This document shows, in pieces, positions 1-6,249 of a DNA stretch of 39,758 bases (position 1 is the stretch's first letter; each line of letters begins with the position of its first letter). The stretch is from Opitutaceae bacterium. Its GTDB lineage: Bacteria > Verrucomicrobiota > Verrucomicrobiia > Opitutales > Opitutaceae. The position numbers and the translations under genes were made by a program. Where the stretch lies: contig JANYCF010000296.1 of NCBI GenBank assembly GCA_025360455.1, positions 1 through 39,758 on the forward strand, given 5' to 3'. The notes under the pieces are model-generated. The model made no database searches. It was not told the DNA's origin and was given only the letters and a program-made list of their open reading frames with translations.

Positions 1-123
1 ATCATGCGCCACGAAATCTCCGCTTGGCAGAAGCACCGTAACAATCGCGGTGCCCCCATTAACTGGCGCTTCACCACAGAGGACGCGCGCATAAAACTTA
101 TCAGACTTTATCCGAAATTATAG
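1..123 (+). CDS. IS630-family transposase, C-terminal fragment (cut by window edge)
   Basis: The reading frame is open from the first base and ends at TAG 121-123. The last 40 residues contain INWRFTTEDARIKL followed by the ending RLYPKL, which is the typical C-terminus of IS630-family (DDE, Tc1/mariner-like) transposases. The DDE catalytic core would lie upstream, outside the window, so activity cannot be judged. The element's right terminal inverted repeat should lie within a few tens of bases of the stop, but I could not define it. A dispersed palindromic repeat begins about 20 bases after the stop, suggesting the IS may sit in or beside that repeat. The family call is fairly sure; completeness is unknown. 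Confidence 0.8.
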   Translation: MMRHEISAWQKHRNNRGAPINWRFTTEDARIKLIRLYPKL

Positions 124-142
124 CTGGTACGGGGTACTAGGC

Positions 143-207
143 TGCGCTCACCGGTAAATCGCGGCGGTCCAGCCGTCCCACCCTACCGATTGACCCTTTT
201 TAGACGC
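143..207. repeat. Dispersed repeat copy, related to 15404-15469
   Basis: This segment aligns over its whole length with 15404-15469, roughly four fifths identical by eye. Both run from TGC(G/A)CTCAC through AAATCGCGGCGG and CCCTACC to GACCCTTTTTAGA. At 15 kb this is the right half of a larger palindrome that opens with CTAAAAAGGTAGGGCG. The matching left half is missing here, and the IS630 fragment lies in its place. Confidence 0.7.
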
Positions 208-445
208 GCACTAACGGAATTCCCCCTGCCGTTTACCGCAGGAATTAAACCTCCGGCAAATCCACGAGGAAATTTGCGTCAGCGCGCTCATCTGGCCGGG
301 GTGTTGACTGCAAAATAAGCGGCGGTGAATGGCTTGATTTAGGTGATCTCTCCCCATCAAGCCGATCCGAGATGTTTTTTCGTCGCCTCGGCCAACCGGT
401 CCTATCCATTCTTTTCCTTCACCCCAGCCCTTCCTCGATCCATTT
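208..445. other. Spacer without a recognisable gene
   Basis: I see no convincing coding region, RNA gene or terminator between the repeat and the start at 446. The last 60 bases before 446 are rich in C and T, as before many starts in this window. Confidence 0.5.
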
Positions 446-697
446 ATGTCAACCACTCCCAACCACCGCACCATGGCCGAATATTATATTCGCGGCCTCA
501 CCTCCGGTCAGATCGACCCAGCTGTCATCATCAGCTGGGCTGACGAAGTCATCGTCGCCGCCGCCAAAACCGAAGACTGGATGCTGGATATTTCCACCTC
601 CGCTCCCGAAGATCGCATGGGCGTCCTCCATCACTTGCACGCCGTCAAAGGCGAGATCGACGAAGCCGCCCTCGCGAGTCTGCTGGAAAAGAAATAG
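446..697 (+). CDS. Small hypothetical protein, 83 aa
   Basis: I do not recognise this protein. It is 83 residues from ATG 446, or 74 residues from the in-frame ATG at 473, whose product begins MAEYYIRGL. It is acidic, lacks a signal peptide and membrane segments, and looks mostly helical (IDPAVIISWADEVIVAAA, then EIDEAALASLLEKK). The fairly even amino acid make-up and the palindrome just after the stop (711-788) support a real gene. The leader is pyrimidine-rich with no Shine-Dalgarno sequence. It is transcribed towards the LOG-family gene on the other strand. Confidence 0.55.
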   Translation: MSTTPNHRTMAEYYIRGLTSGQIDPAVIISWADEVIVAAAKTEDWMLDISTSAPEDRMGVLHHLHAVKGEIDEAALASLLEKK

Positions 698-710
698 AAA
701 ACGATAGGTC

Positions 711-788
711 ACCACGGAACACACAGAATACACGGAAAGAATTGCGCAGGGCATATCCCCTTTCCGTGTATTCCGTGTGTTCTGTGGT
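711..788. repeat. Long inverted repeat between convergent genes
   Basis: The 28-base arms at 711-738 and 761-788 match in 26 of 28 positions around a 22-base loop. The left arm starts ACCACGGAACACACAGAATA and the right arm ends TTCTGTGGT. It lies between convergent stops at 697 and 806 and could act as a bidirectional terminator. Similar ACCACGGAACACACGG repeats are, from memory, dispersed in other environmental bacterial genomes. Confidence 0.85.
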
Positions 789-805
789 TAACCCAGACTC
801 ACGCC

Positions 806-1384
806 TCACTTCGTTTCGAACCACTTCGTCTCGGCCGACCCGGTACGCGCGGCCTCCAGTTGCGTGAAAATATCGGGCACTGACGAGGCGACCCGAAACA
901 GATCCATGTTCGAAGGTTTAAAAAATCGGTCCGCCAGCATGCGCTCAAACAAGCGGATGAGATCGTCGTAGAAACCATCCTGGTTGAAAAAGACGCAGGG
1001 TTTTCGCACGACGTCCAATTGCCGCAGCGTGATGATCTCCATCATCTCCTCCAGTGTGCCCCAGCCGCCGGGCAAGGCGACAAACCCATCTGCGCGCGAC
1101 TCCATCAGCAGCTTGCGCTCCCGCATCGTGATGACGGACACGAGTTCATCCGCGCCCTCGAAGGCCAGCTCGCGCTCCTTCATAAATGCAGGAATCACGC
1201 CCACCACATGGCCGCCCCGTTCCTTCATCGCGCGGGCGAGCGTGCCCATCAATCCGGTTTTGCCGCCACCATAGACGAGTCCCCAGCCGCGCTCGACCAT
1301 TTCCCCGCCCAATTGCGCCGCCGCCGCGAAATATTTCGGGTCGAGCCGGTCACTGGATGAGCAATACACGCAGAGCGTTCTCAT
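806..1384 (-). CDS. LOG-family (TIGR00730) phosphoribohydrolase-like protein
   Basis: The 192-residue product starting MRTLCVYCSSS has the Rossmann fold of the LOG / lysine-decarboxylase-like family. The glycine-rich GGGKTGLMG lies near residue 40-50 and the signature PGGWGTLEE near residue 105. Characterised members release adenine-type bases from nucleoside 5'-monophosphates (cytokinin-activating phosphoribohydrolases); the bacterial substrate is often unknown. The frame stays open up to 1471, but the upstream residues are not family-like, so the start at 1384 is preferred. No Shine-Dalgarno sequence is visible. It appears to be a single gene with no operon partner. Confidence 0.88.
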   Translation of the reverse strand: MRTLCVYCSSSDRLDPKYFAAAAQLGGEMVERGWGLVYGGGKTGLMGTLARAMKERGGHVVGVIPAFMKERELAFEGADELVSVITMRERKLLMESRADGFVALPGGWGTLEEMMEIITLRQLDVVRKPCVFFNQDGFYDDLIRLFERMLADRFFKPSNMDLFRVASSVPDIFTQLEAARTGSAETKWFETK

Positions 1385-1462
1385 CCGTAAGCTAAAAACA
1401 CGGATTCCAGCGCCTGGCACTGAGAAAATTTCCACGCCACTCAAGGACCTGTTTCCTGAACG

Positions 1463-1518
1463 TGTAGCCACGAGCGCCAGCGAGTGATTTTTTCTGCTTG
1501 CTGGCGCTCGCAGCTACC
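1463..1518. repeat. Palindromic repeat upstream of the LOG gene
   Basis: The arms at 1463-1484 and 1497-1518 form an imperfect hairpin built on GAGCGCCAGC / GCTGGCGCTC, with GTAGC at the left end and GCTAC at the right. It belongs to the loose GTAGC-ended class seen elsewhere in the window. Confidence 0.75.
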
Positions 1519-1579
1519 CCAGCAAGTCCAAACAATCTTCCGAGCATCTATATCAAAACCAACGACCGCCGACCAGCCC

Positions 1580-2041
1580 TTACTGGCCGGGGGTGCCGCG
1601 CTCCTGCAAAACTTGCTGGAGAGTCGTGAAGTAGGTTTCGAATAAAACATCCTCCCGCTTTGGCTGTGCCGTGTGGCCGCCTTGGGCTGCATTTTCCACT
1701 TCCAACGAGACCCGCATCTCTACCTCCGTCTTGCCTGCTTCGACTTCATGAAAATGCAGACTCACCACCGTCTGCCGTGAATCCCCCAGCGCGACACTCG
1801 TAAGTATCCGACTTGAAGCTTCGAGACTGCTGGGCGCACCCGAGGAATCAGTCAGCGCAAAATCCAACCGTTTGAACGCCGCTTTGGCCGCCGTATATAC
1901 GGTGCGCACATCGCCGTCGAAGGCCTGGACTTTGGGTGGCACGGGAGTGAAACGATCCCGCACTTTGTCGGACATGGCTGCGCAGCCGGAGAGCAGGAGC
2001 AAAATGCTCGATAGAAAAATCAACGGAATGAAAGTACGCAT
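1580..2041 (-). CDS. Putative lipoprotein, 153 aa
   Basis: From the ATG at 2041 the product begins with a charged residue, a hydrophobic run and the lipobox LLSGC with Cys20. This is a typical lipoprotein signal, so the mature protein should be membrane-anchored. An upstream in-frame start at 2146 would bury this signal, so it was rejected. The mature part mixes helix (YTAAKAAFKRL) with strands and I do not recognise the family. It starts 8 bases after the agmatine deiminase stop, so it is probably the last gene of the aguB-aguA transcript. Any role in polyamine metabolism is inferred from position only. Confidence 0.75.
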   Translation of the reverse strand: MRTFIPLIFLSSILLLLSGCAAMSDKVRDRFTPVPPKVQAFDGDVRTVYTAAKAAFKRLDFALTDSSGAPSSLEASSRILTSVALGDSRQTVVSLHFHEVEAGKTEVEMRVSLEVENAAQGGHTAQPKREDVLFETYFTTLQQVLQERGTPGQ

Positions 2042-2049
2042 AAAGATAA

Positions 2050-3111
2050 TCAGGCCGGCTGTTGTTGGGAGATACAATGTAACGTACCCAGGCCCCAAAT
2101 CAAATGGTAGCAATCGATGCCGATGACTTCGCGGCCCGGAAAACAACTGCCGACAATCTCCCGAGCCATCGCATCGCGCTTCGGTTGGCGGAATTGCGGC
2201 ACCAACACCGCACCATTGATGATAAGAAAATTGGCGTAACTGGCCGGCACGGGTTGGCCTTCAAAACCAAACGGCTTGGGCATGGGTAATTCCACGAGAT
2301 CAAACTTCTTGCCCGCGGGCGTCCGGAAGCTGCGCAGGCGCGCGAGATTTTCTTCGAGAATTTTATGGTTCGGGTCGCGCTTATTGGACTCCACGCAGGT
2401 GATGAAGCCGTCGGCTTTATAGAAACGCGTGATGTCGTCGATGTGGCCGTCGGTATCATCCCCGATGATGCCATCGCCCACCCACAGCACCGTCTTGATG
2501 CCGAGATAATCCTTCAGGTTCCGCTCAATCTGCTCGCGCGTGAGCGAGGGATTGCGGTTTTTATTGAGCAAACATTGTTCGCTCGTGAGGAGCAAACCGC
2601 GCCCATTCACGTCGATGGAGCCGCCTTCGAGAATCATCTCCTTCACGAACCGGCGGAGCTTGAGTTTCGCCGCAATGCTCGGCGGGATTTTATTATCCAG
2701 GTCATACGGCGGATATTTATCGCCCCACGCATTGTAGGCCCAGTCCGTGATCGCAACTTCGCCCGTGCCGTCGTGCTTCACGAAAATCGGGCCGTGGTCG
2801 CGACACCACGCATCGTTGGTCGGGTGATTATAGAAAGTCACGCGCGTCATGTCCGCACCGGCCGCGGCACAGAGCCGTTTCGCCCGAGGCTGAAGCCGCG
2901 CCGCACAATTGATCCGCACTTCCTGAAAGCGGCTGATCTGTTTCACGATCTCGGCGTACGTGTAGGGCACCGGGCGAAATTGGCCGGGCCACGAGGCATA
3001 TTTATGCGGCCACGAGAGCCAGATCGCCGTCTGCGGCTCCCACTCGGCGGGCATGCGAAACCCCAGGGTGGCGGGAGTGATTGAGTGAGAGTGATTTTTG
3101 GTCGAGGCCAT
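2050..3111 (-). CDS. aguA: Agmatine deiminase
   Basis: Hydrolyses agmatine to N-carbamoylputrescine and ammonia in the cytoplasm. The 353-residue length fits the peptidyl-arginine-deiminase-type (PF04371) family. Visible family signatures are NDAWCRDHGPIF at residues 99-110, EGGSID from 162, the DTDGHIDD motif with His223, and the nucleophile Cys346 in GTLHCISQ near the C-terminus. It lies downstream of N-carbamoylputrescine amidase, the next enzyme, and upstream of a lipoprotein gene on the same strand. A 65-bp palindromic repeat separates it from aguB. No Shine-Dalgarno sequence is visible. Confidence 0.96.
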   Translation of the reverse strand: MASTKNHSHSITPATLGFRMPAEWEPQTAIWLSWPHKYASWPGQFRPVPYTYAEIVKQISRFQEVRINCAARLQPRAKRLCAAAGADMTRVTFYNHPTNDAWCRDHGPIFVKHDGTGEVAITDWAYNAWGDKYPPYDLDNKIPPSIAAKLKLRRFVKEMILEGGSIDVNGRGLLLTSEQCLLNKNRNPSLTREQIERNLKDYLGIKTVLWVGDGIIGDDTDGHIDDITRFYKADGFITCVESNKRDPNHKILEENLARLRSFRTPAGKKFDLVELPMPKPFGFEGQPVPASYANFLIINGAVLVPQFRQPKRDAMAREIVGSCFPGREVIGIDCYHLIWGLGTLHCISQQQPA

Positions 3112-3115
3112 TTGA

Positions 3116-3180
3116 GGTAGGGACGGACCGCTGGGCCGTCCGCGATAATCAGTCGGCGCGCCCAGCGGTCGCGCCCTACC
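3116..3180. repeat. 65-bp double-palindrome element between aguB and aguA
   Basis: This runs from GGTAGGGACGGACCGCTGGG to CGGTCGCGCCCTACC. It is almost the exact reverse complement of 27047-27112; only the central ~11 bases differ. Each half contains a GGACCGCTGGGCCGTCC-like hairpin and the ends are complementary (GGTAGGG / CCCTACC). It starts 4 bases after the aguA start codon region and abuts the aguB stop at 3181, so it fills the whole spacer of the putative operon. A stable structure here could affect mRNA processing or relative expression. Confidence 0.9.
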
Positions 3181-4056
3181 TTAATCGCGGAAACGTTTCG
3201 TGAGATCGCCGTAGGCATCGATCCGGCGATCGCGCAGAAACGGCCAATGCGTGCGGGTGACGTCGACTTTATCGAGATCGATGGTGTGCAACAGGATTTC
3301 CTCCCGAGCCACACTCGCCTTCGCCAGAATCTGGCCGCTCGTGCCGGCGATGAAACTCTGGCCCCAGAATTCGAGGCCATCGCCGCCGACCGGTGTCTCC
3401 GTGCCGATGCGATTGATCGCGGCCACGTAGCAACCGTTGGCCACGGCATGACTGCGCTGGATAATTTCCCATGCGCCGTGTTGATTCACGCCGTATTCTT
3501 TTTTCTCTTTCGGATGCCAGCCGATGGCGGTGGGGTAAAACAAGATTTCCGCACCGTCCATCGCGGTGAGCCGCGCGGCCTCGGGATACCATTGATCCCA
3601 ACACACGAGGACGCCGATCTTGCCGTACTTGGTTTGCCAGGCTTTGAAACCCGTATCGCCGGGGGTGAAATAGAATTTCTCGTAGAAGAGCGGATCATCC
3701 GGGATGTGCATCTTCCGGTAGACGCCCAGCAGTTTCCCATCGGCGTCGATAATGACTGCGGTGTTGTGATACAGGCCCGACGCGCGCTTCTCGAACAGCG
3801 AGCCGATGATCACGACCCGGTGTTTTTTGGCCAAGGCCTGGAACGCTTTGGTGCTGGGGCCGGGAATCGATTCGGCCAGCTTGAAGTTTTCGTGATCCTC
3901 GCTTTGGCAAAAATACTGCGAACGGAAAAGCTCCTGCGTGCAGATGATTTGAGCCCCCTGCTTCGCCGCTTTTTCGGCGAGCGCGAGGGTTTTCTTGAGG
4001 TTCTCCGCGGGATTCGCGGAGCAGGCATGTTGCAGCAGGCCGAGGGTGACTTTCAT
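3181..4056 (-). CDS. aguB: N-carbamoylputrescine amidase
   Basis: Converts N-carbamoylputrescine to putrescine, CO2 and ammonia. The 291-residue protein belongs to the nitrilase (C-N hydrolase) superfamily. The catalytic triad is visible: Glu42 in TQELF, Lys115 in YRKMHIPDD, and Cys152 in LVCWDQWYPE. The closing residues THWPFLRDRRIDAYGDLTKR are typical of this subfamily. It is the first gene of a minus-strand group with aguA and a lipoprotein gene, completing the agmatine-to-putrescine route. The leader is pyrimidine-rich (CTCCCTCTTTTCCT before ATG) and lacks a Shine-Dalgarno sequence. Confidence 0.96.
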   Translation of the reverse strand: MKVTLGLLQHACSANPAENLKKTLALAEKAAKQGAQIICTQELFRSQYFCQSEDHENFKLAESIPGPSTKAFQALAKKHRVVIIGSLFEKRASGLYHNTAVIIDADGKLLGVYRKMHIPDDPLFYEKFYFTPGDTGFKAWQTKYGKIGVLVCWDQWYPEAARLTAMDGAEILFYPTAIGWHPKEKKEYGVNQHGAWEIIQRSHAVANGCYVAAINRIGTETPVGGDGLEFWGQSFIAGTSGQILAKASVAREEILLHTIDLDKVDVTRTHWPFLRDRRIDAYGDLTKRFRD

Positions 4057-4162
4057 AGGAAAAGAGGGAGCGCAATAGGCGCAGCGGCAGCGAACGGCCC
4101 CGCCTTGCGATTGACAAGGAAACTCTCACGGCCCGAAAGCGCAGTTTTCTGTGAACAAGTCT

Positions 4163-4217
4163 TTGACAAATGCCGAAGTAATTGTAAAAAGTTCCATTGT
4201 GATCAGGCCCCTGATCA
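4163..4217 (+). promoter_or_regulatory. Candidate promoter with a perfect palindrome
   Basis: TTGACA at 4163-4168 is followed 16 bases later by TAAAAA (4185-4190), a fair -35 and a weak -10. Ten bases further is a perfect inverted repeat, TGATCAGG-CC-CCTGATCA (4200-4217). It lies between divergent aguB and the response regulator, about 105 bases before the latter's start. The position suits an operator or an early-transcribed hairpin, but this is inference. Confidence 0.35.
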
Positions 4218-4322
4218 AACAAACCCGGAATATTTCCCCCAATATCCCCCAACCGCAGCGAGCATTCACCCCTCCCTCGCCCTTCCTATTTATCCCCGCC
4301 TCATTGCTTACCCATCCTTCCT

Positions 4323-5069
4323 ATGTGCGCTGAACCCCGCCCCTTGATTGTAGTAGTCGAAGACGATGATGAACTGTGCCGTCTGATTTGTATGCAGCTC
4401 GAAGAAGCCGGCATGCAAACCCAACCTTACAACCGCTGCGCCCCCGCGCTCAAGTTTCTCCAACGTAATTTTGCGAATCTGCTCCTGCTTGATTTGCATC
4501 TGCCCGACTCCACCGGCTTCCAGTTGCTCGCCGAACTCAAGCAGCTGGACATCCATGTCCCCACGATTTTTCTGACCGGCAGCGCCATCGAGACCGACAA
4601 GATCAAGGGATTGGAAATGGGCGGTGACGACTACATCACGAAGCCTTTCAGCTATGCCGAAGTCGTGGCCCGCATCAATGCCGTGCTCCGCCGCAGTGAA
4701 GGCCAACACGATTTCAATCTCACAAAAAACGTCCGCACGCACGACGGCCCCTTCGAATTTCTCGGCGCCCAGGTCCATCCGGATCGGCTCGAAATCGAAT
4801 TCCCCAAAGGCGGCAAGCATAAGATCGGCCGCAAAGAACTCGGCATCCTCGCCTATCTCCACACCCATCGGCACGCGGTCATCACCCGCAAGGAACTCAT
4901 TCACTCCGTCTGGGGCATTCACGCCGATATTCGCAGCCGCTCGCTCGACCAGTACATCGTGAAGATCCGGTCGGCGTTTGAAGAAAACGGTCTTTCGCTC
5001 GACAGTTTTAAAACGGTCCACGGCATCGGCTACATCTTCGAGCCACCCAAGCAGCCGGAATCAAAATAG
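4323..5069 (+). CDS. OmpR/PhoB-type response regulator (orphan)
   Basis: The 248-residue protein has an N-terminal receiver domain. The acidic pocket is EDDDE (13-17), the phospho-acceptor is Asp57 in LLLLDLHLPD, the switch Thr is 85 (FLTGS) and Lys107 lies in ITKPFS. The C-terminal ~100 residues form a winged-helix transcriptional regulator domain (RKELGILAYL, TRKELIHSVWG, SLDQYIVKIR, VHGIGYIF). No histidine kinase is adjacent. The two hybrid kinases begin 1.2 kb downstream beyond an opposite-strand gene, so a partnership is only a guess. It overlaps the exonuclease gene tail to tail by 9 bases. Confidence 0.93.
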   Translation: MCAEPRPLIVVVEDDDELCRLICMQLEEAGMQTQPYNRCAPALKFLQRNFANLLLLDLHLPDSTGFQLLAELKQLDIHVPTIFLTGSAIETDKIKGLEMGGDDYITKPFSYAEVVARINAVLRRSEGQHDFNLTKNVRTHDGPFEFLGAQVHPDRLEIEFPKGGKHKIGRKELGILAYLHTHRHAVITRKELIHSVWGIHADIRSRSLDQYIVKIRSAFEENGLSLDSFKTVHGIGYIFEPPKQPESK

Positions 5070-5945
5070 CTCGCGCTGGCCGGTGTAGCGCACTTGCGCC
5101 TCGTTCAGCGTCGAGCGCATCTCCATCGCCTCGAGCAGGGCGCACAATTTTTCGCGCGCCGGTTCGCCCGGCGCCACGTGAGGCAGCGGCGATTTCGTCC
5201 GCAGCGTGGTGAGTTTCAAATTGCGGCGCAGATCTTCCGCACGTGCGGCCACCGGTTCGCGAAACCGTTCCGGTTTCAATTCCGCCGCGTGGGCAATGAT
5301 GCCTTCGAGCGTTTCGAATTCGGCAAACCATTTCACCGCCGTCTTCGGGCCCACTCCGCTGATGCCGGGAATATTGTCCGAGGTGTCGCCAATCAGCGCC
5401 AGGTATTCCGCGATGCGCACGGGCGGCACGCCAAATTTTTCGACTACCCCGGCGACATCCATCACGCGCCAACCCAGCTTGGGATTGGCCGTGGGCGGAG
5501 GCAGGAGCATCTTTACGCGTTCGTCCACACATTGGGCAAAATCTTTATCCGCGCTCACGATCAGGACTTCGTGGCCCGCCTCCGCGAGGGCAAAGGCCTG
5601 GGCGGCGAGCAAGTCATCTGATTCTACTCCGTCCAATTCCACGCCGACCAAACCCAGCGCCCGCGTCAGTTCCTTGATCACGGGAATTTGTTTCTCCAGT
5701 GGCTCAGGGGTATCTTTCCGTTGCGCTTTGTATTCGGGCAACAAAGCCAATCGGTCTTGCGAGCCGCCGAGATCGAAAAACACCAACATCGCATCCGGGC
5801 TCATCTGATCTTGCAGCCGCCAGATCGTTTTCATCCAACCGTGCAGCGCCCCCGTGGGAAAACCGTCCGCACGCGTGAGCTCCGGCATGCCATAAAACGC
5901 ACGGAACGCCAGATTGTAGCCATCGAGGAGCAGCCATTTCGCCAT
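5061..5945 (-). CDS. Stand-alone 5'-3' exonuclease / flap endonuclease domain protein
   Basis: The 294-residue protein has the 5'-3' exonuclease domain found at the N-terminus of DNA polymerase I, without a polymerase. Metal-binding acidic clusters are seen in LLLDGYN (start), VESDDLLA and SADKDF. The helix-hairpin-helix region is GDTSDNIPGISGVGPKTA. Such proteins cut 5' flaps and RNA primers or act like Xni. The start at MAKWLLLDGYN (5945) is chosen because residues further upstream (to 5990) are not family-like. It converges with the response regulator gene, the two stop codons overlapping. A full polA is not in the window. Confidence 0.92.
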   Translation of the reverse strand: MAKWLLLDGYNLAFRAFYGMPELTRADGFPTGALHGWMKTIWRLQDQMSPDAMLVFFDLGGSQDRLALLPEYKAQRKDTPEPLEKQIPVIKELTRALGLVGVELDGVESDDLLAAQAFALAEAGHEVLIVSADKDFAQCVDERVKMLLPPPTANPKLGWRVMDVAGVVEKFGVPPVRIAEYLALIGDTSDNIPGISGVGPKTAVKWFAEFETLEGIIAHAAELKPERFREPVAARAEDLRRNLKLTTLRTKSPLPHVAPGEPAREKLCALLEAMEMRSTLNEAQVRYTGQRELF

Positions 5946-5986
5946 GACCTGACGCAAAAGAGAAACCCCGCCCACGTAAAACCATT

Positions 5987-6109
5987 TCACGCGCCAAAAC
6001 CAAACTCGGCCAACGATTCATCCCAGATGTCATCGTACGACGGAAGGAATAGCGGGGGCAGGTCTTCAAATTCCACATCTTGTAGGTCAGTGAGCTCGCG
6101 TGCGCCCAA
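5987..6109 (-). CDS. Possible small acidic protein, 40 aa
   Basis: A short frame from TTG 6109 to TGA 5987 would encode an acidic, proline- and aromatic-containing peptide including EFEDLPPLF and SYDDIWDESLAEFGFGA. It ends 42 bases before the exonuclease start on the same strand. The composition looks protein-like and unlike the other frames here. There is no ATG, no Shine-Dalgarno sequence and no known relative that I can name. It is kept as a low-confidence candidate. Otherwise the 5946-6249 spacer holds only a possible -10 (TATAAT at 6182-6187) ahead of the first kinase. Confidence 0.3.
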   Translation of the reverse strand: MGARELTDLQDVEFEDLPPLFLPSYDDIWDESLAEFGFGA

Positions 6110-6249
6110 ACCGCGCCAGCAAACGGGCTGACCCTACGAACGGAATTCATCTCGCACCTCGATTGTGCAGACATCCCCTAATATAATTATCACAATATCA
6201 GCAGCCAGAGGTTGAAATTCCTCCAGAGCTATCTTAGAAAATTTGGACC

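Noticed and set aside
2365-3084. Long plus-strand open frame (239 codons) opposite agmatine deiminase
   Set aside because: It is the antisense shadow of a gene with clear family motifs and itself shows no recognisable domain.
3247-4347. 366-codon plus-strand frame opposite N-carbamoylputrescine amidase
   Set aside because: It is antisense to a gene with an intact catalytic triad; length alone reflects high GC content.
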